64,000 nt of DNA from Chlorokybus atmophyticus (Eukaryota; Streptophyta; Chlorokybophyceae; Chlorokybales; Chlorokybaceae). The position numbers and the translations under genes were made by a program. The number at the start of each line of letters is the position of its first letter. Position 1 is the first letter of the stretch. Below the pieces are notes generated by a model. That model saw nothing but the letters and a program-made list of their open reading frames with translations. It was not told where the DNA came from and made no database searches. Below are positions 25,401 through 37,700 of this stretch, piece after piece. The DNA lies in NCBI GenBank assembly GCA_009103225.1, contig RHPI01000773.1:288786-352785 (forward strand). The letters are read 5' to 3'.

Positions 25401-25540
25401 TCGTGCACAATGGCCAACCAACACAGCAGTACATGCTGCTTACCAGCGCCATCGCTTTTCGCATACGTTGCTTTGGCTGAGAAGCAAACAAGCAGTACCA
25501 AAGCAGCAGTAGAGCACAATGCCGTCGCCGCTGGTGCCAT
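22493..25540 (-). CDS. DNAJC3: DNAJC3/P58IPK-type ER co-chaperone (TPR plus J domain)
   Basis: This is an ER-lumen co-chaperone that presents clients to BiP. The ATG at 25540 gives [20 protein letters not shown], a clear signal peptide; a longer frame upstream uses only TTG. Splicing at GATGGCGCTG/GTAAGC joins to [23 protein letters not shown] exons follow in order: [16 protein letters not shown] (about 24900), [18 protein letters not shown] (about 24700), [20 protein letters not shown] (about 24080), [17 protein letters not shown] (about 23840), [12 protein letters not shown] (about 23490) and [20 protein letters not shown] (about 23230). The J domain (about 22940-22760) has [10 protein letters not shown] and the catalytic HPD in LQWHPDKN. 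The C-terminus is Gly-rich with a His/Gln stretch and ends in GGW without an HDEL signal. The gene looks intact. Confidence 0.93.
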
Positions 25541-25983
25541 GCTGAGAGCCAAAGCTGTGCTGCGCAGAGCAGCTAACGGTCTGCGTCAGTTCACATGCTT
25601 GGCCTTACGCACTGCATTGCGCAGCAGCGCTGCTTCCTTCAAGCGTCCTAGTGTTGATAAGCTACATTCAGCATAGAAGCATCCCAGTCCACTCCCCCGC
25701 CCGCTAGACACCTCCAGCGACACCGCCGACGACACAGCCAGCTGGCAGCTCAACAAGCTCCGCCTTGGTTAGACTGAAGCCGTCAGCAGCCAAACATCCC
25801 AGTCTGGTTAGCTTTAATACAGTACGTTAACTAGACTTGCGGGTAGATTGGCAGACACTCCAGCTCTAAGCCTTAACTGCAATAATGTAATGCAGCCAGT
25901 GTAGCATTTTGCGTAGCGAAGGCGGCGGTGGCGGTGGCGGTGGCGGTGGCGCCCGGCTGGTGGAGGAAGCCGTCGAGGTCGTC
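25541..25983. promoter_or_regulatory. shared divergent upstream region of DNAJC3 and the plastid-type gene
   Basis: About 440 bp separate two head-to-head starts. A plus-strand reading frame crosses it but is antisense to the DNAJC3 signal-peptide exon. I see no ER-stress element that I can defend. Confidence 0.4.
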
Positions 25984-28900
25984 ATGGCCGTTGCCATGCC
26001 GAGAGTGGTTCTTTCTTGCGTGCCTCCTGCTTGCTCTGTCCTTCGAGCAGAGTCTCCTTCGTCTGCGCCACCATGTTCTGGGCGTTCTGGACGTCGCAGC
26101 AGCAAGCGGCAGCGGCGGAGTGCGCTGTCTTGCTGCGCTTCCCAACCCAACCGTGAGGGAGAGGACCAGCTGGACGTTAACAAGCTATCTGATGGTCTCG
26201 GTAAGCTTTGCATGCTTCCAGCGCTGTCATGTCGAAGCTGTAGTACTTGCCGCTAGTTGGCGCAACACAGCTCATTCAAGTTCGCTTGGTATACTTGTCA
26301 TTCGGCAGTCAAGCCACGAGAATTGAGGTTGAGTGCATGGCAGTAAGAGCTGGGATCCTCCCTTTGGTCACCAACCATTACCACAAGACAGCAGCAGTCA
26401 AACGCCATGCTTTGCGTGGGCGCTTGTTTGAGTATGATTTCAAGCTCACCTCTAGGCTGTAAGGTTGCAATTGTACAGCACACGCACTTGACCGCAGTCG
26501 CAAGCATGCAGCGTGTGTTGTGTATTGCATATGACTTAGCATTGGACACATTCAAGCACTGCAGCAGATTAACCATTACACTGGCATATGCCTTGAGCTT
26601 GGTCAATTGTGTCCTGTTTTGTCAATTGTAGACTTTTTTGCTTTACTTCTGTTTTCCAAATTAAGAAGGGTGGGAGGTGGTTTGGGTCATCCTGGTGAAC
26701 ACGCTATCTTGCCTTGCTGAAGACTGACCTGCCCTTCTGTATCGCAGCTTGGGTTAATCGTGTGGTTGCTGTCAGCGCAGTTGCTGCTGCTGCAAACGGT
26801 GTGGCAGCAGCTCCTGCTGAGGCCAGGACACGGCGACACTTACGGCAAACTGCGCCTGCTCAGCAGCGCAACTTTACTGAGCCAGCACCAACCCTATCGT
26901 CCTCAAGTGCCAGGACTCAAGCGGCTTCACAGGACCCGGATGTTTTTACTCTCAGTGTCGATGTTGGAGCCATCAAGCGCCGCCTCCGTCAGTTCACGAA
27001 CAGCGCAGTGCGCTCGGCAAATAGGGTGGCCAACATACGGGCTGATTCAGGTACAGTTGTTGGAAGATCAGACACCTGCCATCGCTTTGACTCCTGGCAG
27101 CAGCTGCAGCATTTGCTACTGGTGTTTATGGATAGGCTGGAGCACACGTTGCGCGCTGCTATAACCATTGTAACAACTCGTACATTGCTGAAGAGCAGTT
27201 ACTTATTGATGTATGCAGGTAGCGACTACTCAACTACTACGCATTTTCCAACTTACGAGCAGGCACCCCCACCGCCCAAATCATCCGCACCTTCTATATC
27301 TGGAATGGACAAGAGCTCTTTGCTGGTGGTTGCTGCAGCTGTCGGCATCTTTGCTTTGCAAAAGTTTGTTGGTGGCAGCAGGTAATGTGAACCTGGTGGA
27401 CACATGTGATTGCTCTTGCTTGTGTCCGTCACAGCATGTGATGGATACAAGCACGGACAATCCAGCTTGCCTGCAGCAAAACAAACAGTGACACATGGTT
27501 ACTGCATGCCAGCTGGCACGCACAAGCAGAATGTGCTTATGATCAGGCCTACATTCACGCTGATGCTTTGTACAAGCAGCAGAAGGTTGAAATGTGTGCA
27601 TGTGTGCGTGCACGCATGTCTCTGTTGCTTTGTTGCTGGGCCTGTTTGCTTGCGAACAGCCTGCACTCGCTCACTCATGCACGATGCACAATGACATCCA
27701 TGCAGATCAAACCGCAACGCACGGGTGGTCCGGGACCGGTCAATGGGTGGAAAGGAAGTTGTGGTTCGAGACTCGCCACTGGATTGGAATCACAACACAG
27801 CAGGGCAGTCCTTTGACGACAGGCTGAGGTAATAGTCACAGAGTTAACATGCGGTCATAAGATGCTTTTTTGTTGCTGCAACTGACAGCAGACACCAGCG
27901 AGTGCCTAGGGTCTGCATATGTGTGTCTTGCTCATTGACGCATCCCTTGTGCGGTGTTTGTTTGTCATTTGTGAGCCATATCTGCATACACCTGTATACA
28001 GCAACAATGCAGACTTCAGGCGTTGTGGCCATTGATGTTCACCATCATTGCACTCTCAGGTACCGCAAGACAACAGCAGCTGCCAAATCTGTACCTTCTC
28101 CTCTGGGTCCTCTTGGTGAAGATGACTTCCGCAGCGAGCGCGCGCGGCGTGAAAGAGAGGCAGAGTCTGCTGCGCTGCGAGCTGATAAGGAGACCAGTGC
28201 CAGTGAAGGTCCGCTGCCTGCATGGTGGAAGATTCCAGAGACGGTGTTTGTGACACCACAGCGTCGCCAAGCAGCCGTGCAGGTGATTAGCAGGTCACGC
28301 AGTGATTTTGCAACCATACACACTCTTCCACAAGCATGCATCAGTCTGTCAACATGCACTCCAATTTTAACTCAGTGCTTGTTGACATTTCATCATGCTT
28401 GCCACATAGCACTTGAGTAACTGTCATCCCTGCAACATGTTGTTGCATGTGTGTACAGCTAATGTGATCTATACATGCGGATGGCAGGCTGCTACGGCGA
28501 CACTGAAGCGCATGACAGATGCGCGTCTGGTGGGGCGCGAGTTTGTTGAGGAGGACTTGATGGCGTTGAATGAGCAGTGCCGTGACTACGGTGTTGAGCT
28601 GCAGTTGGAGACGCCAGCCCTGCGTGATGCGATCTATCGTGCGGCTGTCAATCTAGCAATCAATGCCGCAGAGAAGGGCGGTACTCCAAACATTGCCAGC
28701 CCCGCGGATGCGGTGGAGTTTGTCTCCAGCTTCGCTCATGCCATCAGTGTTCCCAGCAGCCGTGCAGTTGTGCTTGTCCAGGCCGCAGTTGCTGCTGAAG
28801 TTCGCAACCTTCTATTGCAGGTACCTGTGCACATTGGTAGCATCAGTCCAAATCTCAGAGTCAGTGTGCAATAAGCCTGCGTGCACGCGCGCGCGTGTAT

Positions 28901-29254
28901 GCAAGCGCATGAGCATGCGCTTGAGAGGTTATTGTTTGAACCAATGCTTGGCTCTGTACCTCACATGTGCGCCTCCTGTTGATTATATAGGCAGCGGCTC
29001 TGGTGAGGCAAGGCCGACAAGCCGAGACAGTCAGCGAGATGATGCAGCTGGCAAACATTCTGGCCACCTTTCCCCCGCCTCCCGCTGCGGCTGAGATTGG
29101 CATGGTGGCCGGCAGCTTGCAGTCAAAAATATCGCTTCCGGAGCGAGAAATTCTTTATGGCCTGTTTCTAAACGGCAACCACGCGCCTGACTCTGCATCG
29201 ACGGTGCGGGAAGCTCTGGGATTGGACCAGCGATCAGCGCCGGTCAACAGGTAG
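25984..29254 (+). CDS. predicted plastid single-pass membrane protein of unknown function
   Basis: The ATG at 25984 opens MAVAMPRVVLSCVPPACSVL and an Arg/Ser-rich leader, consistent with a transit peptide. Exon 1 ends at VNKLSDGLG near 26201. Later exons give AVSAVAAAANGVAA (about 26770), a Pro-rich linker and one membrane segment, SSLLVVAAAVGIFALQKF (about 27315-27370). Short exons follow with QAYIHADALYKQQK (about 27550) and VVRDSPLDWNHNTAGQSFDD (about 27765). A soluble C-terminal part has PAWWKIPETVFVTPQRRQ (about 28220), LKRMTDARLVGREFVEEDL (about 28505) and LRDAIYRAAVNLAINAA (about 28620), ending at 29254. The C-terminal part recalls uncharacterised plant plastid membrane proteins, from memory only. 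TGTAA at 29393-29397 is a candidate poly(A) signal. A function is not assigned. Confidence 0.7.
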
Positions 29255-30041
29255 CCTCGAAAAGCAGCACACTCAATGCCGCAGCTCACCCAATTGCAAG
29301 TGTTGCTCGTGTCGTAGAGGCTAGAAAGTAGTGTCGTAGTTGGGCAGCTGTTATGTTGTTGCTCTGTTGTTACTACTGCATTCTGTGCCGTTTGTAACAG
29401 TGTGCAACACCAATGTTCGTCTGCTTGTCGACTCTGCTTTTGTGCTATGTGCGGTCAGCATTGGGATGCCGGTTAGTTTGGTGGAAGTTTGTATGTTGTG
29501 TGGCAAAGCAATGCTTGATGCATCACTGGCAAGCAGCAGTGCACGTGTGCTGGCCAGTTAACGTGATGCCCACACCATGCTTGTTACCAACCTTCATGCC
29601 CTTGTTAGCAGCAACCATTGCCTATTGTCAATCTGCATAACGCCAGTGCAGCTCGGATGTGTTATGCAATCACATAGTAACAGCAAACCAAGGACAACCA
29701 CATGGGGTCTTTTCATGTGTCAACTTGGCATAGGTACGATGTGCGACAGGAGAGCCTGCTGTGGCAGTCTGCAGCACCTCCCGTTGCGCATTGTTTGTGC
29801 GATATGTGATGTGGATGTCATCTGGTATACGCCATGCAACATGTCATTAGTGGTCAAGTCAGATGCTGGGTACAGGAACAAGCATACATGTACACTGCAC
29901 TCTGCATTGCTAGTAGTGTTGTATAGACACGCAATAGGTAGTGAAAACAAACATATTGTGTGCTACGCGTTGGAGGCAAGTAAGCGCGCAGCTGCAGAAC
30001 GTTTTCTCTGCCCAATGTAGGCCATAAAAACAACTTAATCA
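29255..30041. other. intergenic
   Basis: No gene is supported. A TGTAA word at 29393-29397 lies downstream of the preceding stop. The remaining frames are short and unconserved in appearance. Confidence 0.4.
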
Positions 30042-31031
30042 CTATGCTCTAATCGTAACGCAGAGCTCTATGCACAAATGTACAGGTTCTGGTAGTATGT
30101 TATCTGTGCAGCCATGGAGCAAGCCTTTAACATCACGACATTCTATGTGTGCAATGCTCGCACGCCTTTGGCATGCGGCGGCAAGCTCCTCGTAGTATCG
30201 GCAAAACCTTGATACTTCTTTGCCACTCGGGCTTTGCGCTCGAAGCGTCGGTGAAGACGATCGTGCAAACTGCTGTTGTTGCTGCTTCTGCTGCTGGTGT
30301 TGATGCCCATTCCTCCTCGAAGGTATGGTCTTCGCGCTCTTCTTCAGAGGTAAAGGAATGTGGGGTGGAGGGCTCGCTGTCATCAGCTATCTGTGCCGTC
30401 CTTGCTGCAGTTATCTGTTCTTGCGCACCTGCCATCATGACTGCACAACAACAATGCGAACCGATGAGGAACTGTGTGGCCAGCCCAAACAATGTCATTG
30501 ACTGGTTGATTGAACAACAGGACTGAACAAACAAGGTGCTCACTGAGTTTGCTGGGTGGCAACTATAGGCACCAAGGCGCTGTCACTACACACAGACAGA
30601 GGCAACGCTTGTAGTCAAATGCAACAAAGAGTACAGACGCACAGCCTTGTTAAACATATACGATGCGCACGTGTCCACATGATGGTTGCTCTCAATAACG
30701 TCATGTTGGTTGTTAGCAAGGACAAGACCGCTAAGCAGCAGCATTAGTGACAACGACTTGGCAGACAACAGCAGCGGCAGCAAGAAGACTCTGAATCTTA
30801 CCTATGTGCAACGGCAGCGTCTTCCTTGCTATTGCCAAGAAGATAGTCGATTTCCACCACGCGACTGGGGTGATATTGCGTGTATGCCTCCTGATTTGCA
30901 GATGCGACAGCTTTGTTGAAAGACCTCTTCTTCATCAGGTCCACATCAACAGCCCTTACACACGCCGGCAGCATGGCCACTGCAGACTCTCTGGCCAGCT
31001 TGTTGACGATGGTCACAGCCGCTTTCGCCAT
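30042..31031 (-). pseudogene. orphan gene copy A of an inverted paralogous pair, frameshifted in exon 2
   Basis: Exon 1 (31031-30802) starts MAKAAVTIVNKLARESAVAM and includes MLPACVRAVDVDLM and YHPSRVVEIDYLLGNSKEDA. It ends at a good donor, CATAG/GTAAG. Exon 2 begins near 30440 with a Glu/Ser-rich part (SEPSTPHSFTSEEE, EEEWASTP). A CAG/CAA-rich tract of 28 bases then shifts the frame by one. The conserved end SSPTLRAQSPSGKEV and FCRYYEELAAACQRRAS is therefore out of frame with the start. The plus-strand gene at 31963 is the paralogue. I recognise no family. Either the frameshift is real decay or a sequencing slip in the repeat, or the shifted C-terminus (ending near 30133) is used. Confidence 0.5.
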
Positions 31032-31962
31032 TTGGCTCAGCGCATAGGTAAAAACACACACGCTTGTGCCAAGCAGGTGAAGCACACACACTCACGCAAG
31101 CAACGCCCTCTTTCACACACAATGTCGCCGCCGCCCACGCACATAGCAAGAGCAAACAACAGCGATCACAGTGCTGCCGCCGATGCAGTTAGACTGACCG
31201 CGGCGTCTAGCTTAACCATGATTCTGGCATGCTACCGATATCAGTCTAAAATACCCGCGCAATCATCGATATCTGAGTTTCTTACGCAACGTTGTCTTCG
31301 CGGTGGGCCGGTTACCCTTGCAGTTAGACTGACCACAGAAAGTTCCCGCCGAAAACTGAATGCAAGTGATGCGCACTGCAAGCTGCCTGCGGGCGGGCGG
31401 CACAGCCAGGTAGCGCTACAAGAAGAAGGCGAGACACGACGCGCACTATAGTGGCAGCGGCGGCCTCACAGCCGGGCATTACGATCTCTGTACGAAGGCG
31501 GGAACAGGTCCACACTGCCACGCGGCATTCTCACTCTCTGACACTCAACTTGGGTTACAGCAGATCGGAATGCCCGGCTGTACGCTAGCCACAGCCACAG
31601 CAGTGCGCATCATGGTTCCCGCCTTGCATTCTAAGCAAGGCGGGAACGTCTTGGTCACTTTAACTGTGAAGCTAACCATCTTGCTGCTGAAGACATCGTC
31701 AAATGCATAGATATCGACAGTTGTGATGAGTGGCTAGCTTTAATATCTGTGGCAGACAGAACCACGGCTAAGTTACACTCCGCAATACAAAGGCTGCTAA
31801 GTGCAGCGGCGGCAGCATTGTTGTCGCTGTTGTCTGCTCTTGCTATGCGCGAGGGCGGCGGCGGCATTGTGTGCGAGTGAGAGCGCGCGATCGCTATGAG
31901 TGTGTGTGCTTGCGCCTGCTTTATACAAGCGTGTGTATATGTGCCTTTGCGTGCGCAGCCAA
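31032..31962. promoter_or_regulatory. head-to-head spacer of the orphan pair with four GGCGGGAAC boxes and nested inverted repeats
   Basis: GGCGGGAAC or its complement occurs at 31342-31350, 31497-31505, 31615-31623 and 31639-31647. The last two form a 13-bp perfect hairpin with a 7-base loop (31615-31647). A wider inverted repeat pairs 31468-31486 with 31563-31581 with one mismatch. GCAGTTAGACTGACC occurs twice, near 31185 and 31320. The box resembles E2F sites (TTSSCGC). The spacer may be a bidirectional cell-cycle promoter or simply duplicated repeats. Confidence 0.5.
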
Positions 31963-32960
31963 ATGGCGAAAGCCGCTGTGATTATCGTCATCAAGCTGGC
32001 CAGAGAGTATGCAGTGGCCATGCTACCGGCGTGTGTTTGGGCTGTTGATGTTGCCCTGATGGACAAGAGACATTGTAGAGCAGCCGCATTTGCTAGTCAG
32101 GAAGAAGCATACGTGCAGCGGTTCCCCAGCCAAGTGGTGGAAAACGACTATCTGCCTGGCAAAAGCGAGGACGACGCTGTCGTTGCATAGAGATAAGCAT
32201 CAAATGTTAATGCTGCTGTTTGCCAAGTCGTTCTGTTGCTGCTGCTTGTTATTGTGTGTTGTTGCTGCTTGTAATTACTGTTCTTGCCAACAACTATCAT
32301 AACGTTTTTGAGAGCGACCATCATGTGGACACTTATGCGTTGTACTCAACAAGCCTTTGATTTGTGTCTGTGCTCTCTGGTGCGATCAAATACCAGCTTT
32401 GCCTATGTCTGTGCAATGACAGCGTCTTGTTGCCAGTCAGTTGACCATATATCCTCAGTCTCTGCGCCTTGTCTGTTTGGTCCTGTTATTAAGTCCATCA
32501 GCCAATGACATGGGCTTGCCACACAGTGTTGCCTACGTGTTGTCACCCGCCAACACTCAGCAGCTCGTTTGTTCATTCAACCAACCAATGACATGGTTTA
32601 AGCTGGCCACACAGTTTCTTACCAATTTTATTGTTGTTGTACAGTCATGATGGCGAGTGTGCGAGCATAGACAACTGCAGCGAGGACATTGCGGACAGCT
32701 ATAACAACGAGCCCTCCACGCCACATTTCTTTACCTCGGGAGATGAAGGCGACACCTTTAAGGAGTGGGCATCAACACCAACCTCCAGCATCAGCGGTTG
32801 GTCGCGAGGATCTTCACCAACCCTTCGAGCGCGCAGCCCAAGTGGCAAGGAAGTTGCGAGGCTATGCCAATACTCTGAAGACCTCGCCACCGCATACCAG
32901 AGGCATGCAAGCTTAGACATTCATGACTACAGGGAATGTTCTATGGCCCATGCAGCATAG
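31963..32960 (+). pseudogene. orphan gene copy B of the inverted pair, donor site lost
   Basis: Exon 1 starts MAKAAVIIVIKLAREYAVAM at 31963 and keeps MLPACVWAVDVALM and FPSQVVENDYLPGKSEDDA. Relative to copy A, two bases are missing before the exon end, which creates an in-frame TAG at about 32188. The GT donor is replaced by AGATAAG. Exon 2 (from about 32650) keeps a continuous frame: EPSTPHFFTSGDEGD, KEWASTP, SSPTLRARSPSGKEVARLC and YSEDLATAYQRHAS, ending at 32960. So copy B has lost the junction while keeping exon 2 open, the reverse of copy A. It may still yield the short exon-1 protein. Confidence 0.5.
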
Positions 32961-34757
32961 AGTTGAACATCACCAAATTAGTCATTGTCGCGCCACGTCT
33001 CCTCGACTGCCATATTATCTCGATGCACCCACTAGCACAAAGCGAAATGCGCAGGTACTGAAGCTTGCAGCTAACACATGCATGACTAACATGGGGTGGT
33101 AGAAGTAGAGTAAGTAGTAGAGTGTAGCAGGCGCGCAAGCGTATGGTGTAGCCCGGTGGTTTTGTATAAAGTGAGGTGAGTGTCATGCATGCTGTATGTC
33201 ATCATGACGTCGTGGGTTGAATATGCATGCGCATATGCAGTCCGCATTGTTTGTACATGTCCACCATGCTGCTACTCATACACAACACTGCAACTTCATG
33301 CAATGTATGCTCCTTTTACTTCAAGTTACAAAATTATATACTAGCATGTCTAGCTACATGTAGTGAACAGGCTACACGAGGGTGATGATGACGTCCTTCT
33401 CCTTCCGGTAGATGTACTTGCTGAGCAGGGCACGATAGTATGTGCCAGTGTCACACACTCACAACAACAGTCTCAGCGAAGGCACCAATTGCATACAACA
33501 CACGAAGATGTATTGCACTAGTGTTATGGCACTTGTAACTTGGTATGGTAACTTGCTAACCAGATAGCTACATCTGTTTAATCACACTACTTATACAATG
33601 AACAAGTCAATGACACATGTCTTAATCTAGCACAACCAATTAAGAATGTAGTAAGCCATGGTTAAATCTACTTGGACTTGCTCTCGTCCAGCTTCAGCTT
33701 TGATCCACGCCTCTAATGATGAGTGGATTGTCTCCTTGACCAACTCTTGACTGCCACATGGATGCCCACTCCTTCCACCAGTCCTTCTCCACTTACAACT
33801 CTTAAAATAGCCCCGATTACACCCATCAGATCTGGGTTACGCTGATGTCGAGTTACTCTGACCATAGCTTGCCAAATGCACTTCCCCTCACTCAATAACT
33901 TCTTCATTCACCTTCACATCACAAAACCCAACAGACATCATTGTCTATATATGCTTACAAGCATATATAGACAATATCTAACTACCTCATGCCTACAACC
34001 AGCCCATAGTCTGTTATTGTCCTGCATGTAGTCATAACCCGAGACATTCTAGCTCAAGACCTTCACCGGCATGACAAGATTGACTATACTTCTTGCCTAC
34101 ATTGGACGTTGTATATACGCATCAACATGATGGTGCATCGCACTAATCTGGTTGATGAGTCCTGCATCATGCTGTTAACAAATAACACATGTTCTCTGTT
34201 GCAATGGCACCGCATGGGTTGCAAGCTCGTACGTACACATACGGGAGTGCATGCAGGTTGAAACACTGCATATCATGATGTCTTAATGGCAAAAAGACCA
34301 CCATGGAATTTGAGCAGAATAAATACTTTGGAGGCACAGCGTCACACTGCAGCTGCAAGATGCCGTACAAACACCAGAGCCACAACATATCGCCATACAA
34401 CCAGTCAACTACTGCCAAAAATGGTGACACGCCTTCCGGAGATAAATCTACAGATTCAACCCCATCCCAAGTAGTTCTGAAGGGCCTGGGCTGTACTGTC
34501 AAGTATTACAAACATAACAAGCTTGCTTTTCAAAAGAATGCGGACATACGATCCATGTCCCTACAGTAGTCCTGGCCACCACTGCAGTGGCAACCAGCTG
34601 AGCGATACTGTGCTAATTGCAGAACAACACACGCAAACACATGCAGGCATGTCAACAACCCAAGGCAGCCAACAAGAATCATGCCTTATGGCAGCATTCA
34701 GAATAGTTACTCCTTACTAAGATGCGACGCCTAAATAACCAATCTGCGAGTCATCAA
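32961..34757. other. gene-poor spacer with possible minus-strand coding remnants
   Basis: No complete gene is supported. On the minus strand, KYIYRKEKDVIITLV ending in a stop near 33374, EAWIKAEAGREQVQVDLT near 33670-33715 and VDLSPEGVSPFLAVVDWLYGD near 34400-34460 have exon-like composition. I cannot join them or name a family, so they could be remnants of a lost gene or chance. A hairpin at 33940-33975 lies between them. Confidence 0.3.
33940..33975. repeat. perfect AT-rich hairpin
   Basis: Arms 33940-33956 and 33959-33975 are exact reverse complements (17 bp) with a two-base loop. The context is non-coding. Confidence 0.92.
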
Positions 34758-37700
34758 CTAGTTTGCAAGATATACGTCCAGACGTGCAAGCTGAACAGAG
34801 ATAGCGGTCGTGGGATTGTGAACTCGAGTAACCCGAAGTCTTAACATGCGACATGCAACTTGTGTCTTAATGTAGAAGACGGGGGTCATTACAAAGCGCC
34901 CTGCAAACCTGTACGCGCACTGCTCATGAAGCAGAGTCCAAGACTCTTTATCGTCACTTCCTTCCAGTACCCTGTTTGTGAAGCAGCCATGGTTACAATT
35001 GCACAAGTGTTGCACAGGTATCCGTCAGTATGCGCTACACAATGCTTGCAACAAGCCCTACTTACCAGTCTGCAGGGTCCCTCTCAGGACTGTCATTCGC
35101 AGATGTCAAGCAGTAAGCTGCCACTGTTTGCTTGCAGTTATCCGCAAATCTATATGACAACCAGCCATTTCCTGCAGACAATCTGGTGAACACAAGCTCC
35201 ACCTCACGTGTTGTGGCTTTGGTATGTGAATACACTTACCTGTATGACCATTGAAGTCTAGCCATTTTGTTCTCGAGCGGCCGTCAAACGCACAGATGCT
35301 CGACTCATCAGGAAGGTTTTCCCCGCTGCACCCAACAAATCCGCTGGATATTCGCGAGCCCAACCGGCCAAGTGCAACTCGCTCGTTCTGCGATGCGCGC
35401 ACTGCACGCTGCAGGGCTTCGGTGGCAGTGATGAGCACGCCTGTGTTGAAAACGCCTGATTAGCGTCGAGCAACACACATTGGTGTACGGTTGGTGTACC
35501 TGGAGGCAGCACGCTTTGCGGCCCTTGACCTTGCTGCGCATGTGGCGTTAGCCCAATGCTTTGAAGGAATGCCGCTCCAGCTTCCATACCCGAAAGCGCG
35601 TGCAAAAGGTCCTATAAAAGAACAATACCGTTTGTTCTGCGACAGTGAGGGCAACACGCATGCACGCAAGCAGACAAGCATGCGTGCATGTGCACGCGCA
35701 TGTGCGCACACACATGCACGCAACGTGCGCGCACATACACTGATATTGCGACAGCTAGGGCAAGACGCGTGTATGTGCACGCGCGCACGGTGAACATACC
35801 GTGCTCTCGGTTGTTGACACAAGATGTTTGACGGGCTGTGCGCGCAGATCTGCAACAACTTGCAATGCCGTTTGCAACAGGGACGTCATGCTCGCAGCGT
35901 CATCCAAGTGACTTCGCAGCAAGGAGTGCACTGCATTGATGACGCCCGCAGCACCTTCATCACTAGCTGGCCGTTCACTTCCAGCTACGTGGTTGTAAAT
36001 ATATCAGCCATAGAACAACTCATACAGCATTTAGCTGCTCAGAACAAGCGCAACACGCACCTACTTCCCCTCGTGCCACCCGCCAATCCAGTGCACCGCT
36101 TTGGCGGCCAGGCAATGCGCCTGCCGACGTGTAAGTCTGTTGCAGCTCCTGCAATGTTTCAGATGTATGACTGGCAGGGTCAAAAAGGGTCGCAACAACA
36201 GTTCAAGGAGACGTTATTGTGCATACGGCAGACCTGCAATTCTAGCAGCTCGGCGGCCATCATGAGAGCCAATTGTTGCAAAGCGGCTGGTGGAAGCGCA
36301 GACTGCAAGGACTGGTTCAGCCTCGCCAGCAGCATCTGCAGCTCCTCCTCAGTGACATGAGTCCGCCGGGTGGCTACCTGCTCCATTGTGTGCCATCACA
36401 CGTGTTGATGAAGCCAGTCATCGCATGCAGGCAGGCAACAGCAATCACACCTCATGCCATTTGCGAGTGTAGCGGCGTGTCACATCTATGGCACCATCGT
36501 GTGAAAATGCAACCACATAGCTCAGCTGCTTGCCCCATCCTGCTTCATAAAGGAGCGGACGGTCATAGATGTCTTCACATGGATCGCAATGGATCCATCT
36601 GCAACACCACATACTAACCGTCACACACTTTGCTCAAAGCATGGACACAGTGTGCACAGCCCATGCGTACCTTTGACGGCTTGCAGAAAAGCACTCAGTC
36701 CACACATGATCTGTCCAGTCCATCACCCAACGAGCTTTGATGTCCAAAGACCGGCAGCATAAAGTGAACGCATTGGCCCATTCTCCGCAGCGACCACTGC
36801 GCGTTTCAAGAAGCTGCCCATGATAAAGAGTGAAATATGTGCCATGTGTGCAACCCAATGCAAGCGCACCGCTTACTTTGCCTGGATCATTATAGCGGGG
36901 AAAACGTGTAATCCTGCCGCATGCCGAGCACCTATACAGTTCGACCCTGCTTGCGCCGTACCGAAGATCGTCTTCACTTGGTGAACCCATACCTGCCGAT
37001 GAAAGGTGTTCAACACGAGGCGTTGCTGCAAGCATGCGTGATGAGTGCTGCGTACCCGTCGCCACAGTTGGGCCAGAGCAGACATGGCATGCAGGTGCAT
37101 CAATCCACCTGCAGGCAATGTTGTATCATACATGAGCTCAAGCAATGACCGCATGCAGCAGTATGCAGCTTACAAACCTGAAAAAGCCCTTGAACCAGTG
37201 CAGAAGTTCACACACAAGCGCATCATCCAAGCTCAAAACCTCTCCTGGTGTCTGCCAGTCAATCAGCCAAATTGGTGCAGTTATCATACTACAGCAGGTA
37301 AGAGGCTAAGGCCTTTCAATATAAACTCACATCATTTGACGCCACTGCTTCTGCAGCTTTGCGCTGCAGCTCGTCAATAGGAATTACTGCTCGAGCTTTC
37401 GCTTGCAGCTCAAGGTCCTCGTACTGTAGCAAAGTAGCCACAAACCATGAGAGGCAATGCTATAGGCAGGAGTTTCGCACATGCAATGCAGCTTACCCTC
37501 AACACAGTTTGGGCGCCAGTGTGCAGACGCCCTGTAAATGACTGCAAACGGTTGGACTGTTGCTGCTCACGATGTAAAAATGCTGCTGCGAGAGCTGCAT
37601 CCGCAGCCGCTTGAGCAGCGTTCTCTTCGGCCTGTAACCAACAAACACTTCAGCTTATAACGACAAAGTGCTTGGCAGGAGGAGTTACATAACAAGCGTA

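Noticed and set aside
25187-25676. Plus-strand frames over the DNAJC3 signal-peptide exon
   Set aside because: The minus strand gives a signal peptide and correct splice joins; the plus frames show no domain or intron pattern.
34167-34502. BTB-domain gene
   Set aside because: One phrase (VDLSPEGVSPFLAVVDWLY) is vaguely BTB-like but the flanks do not continue the fold; kept only as a possible remnant.
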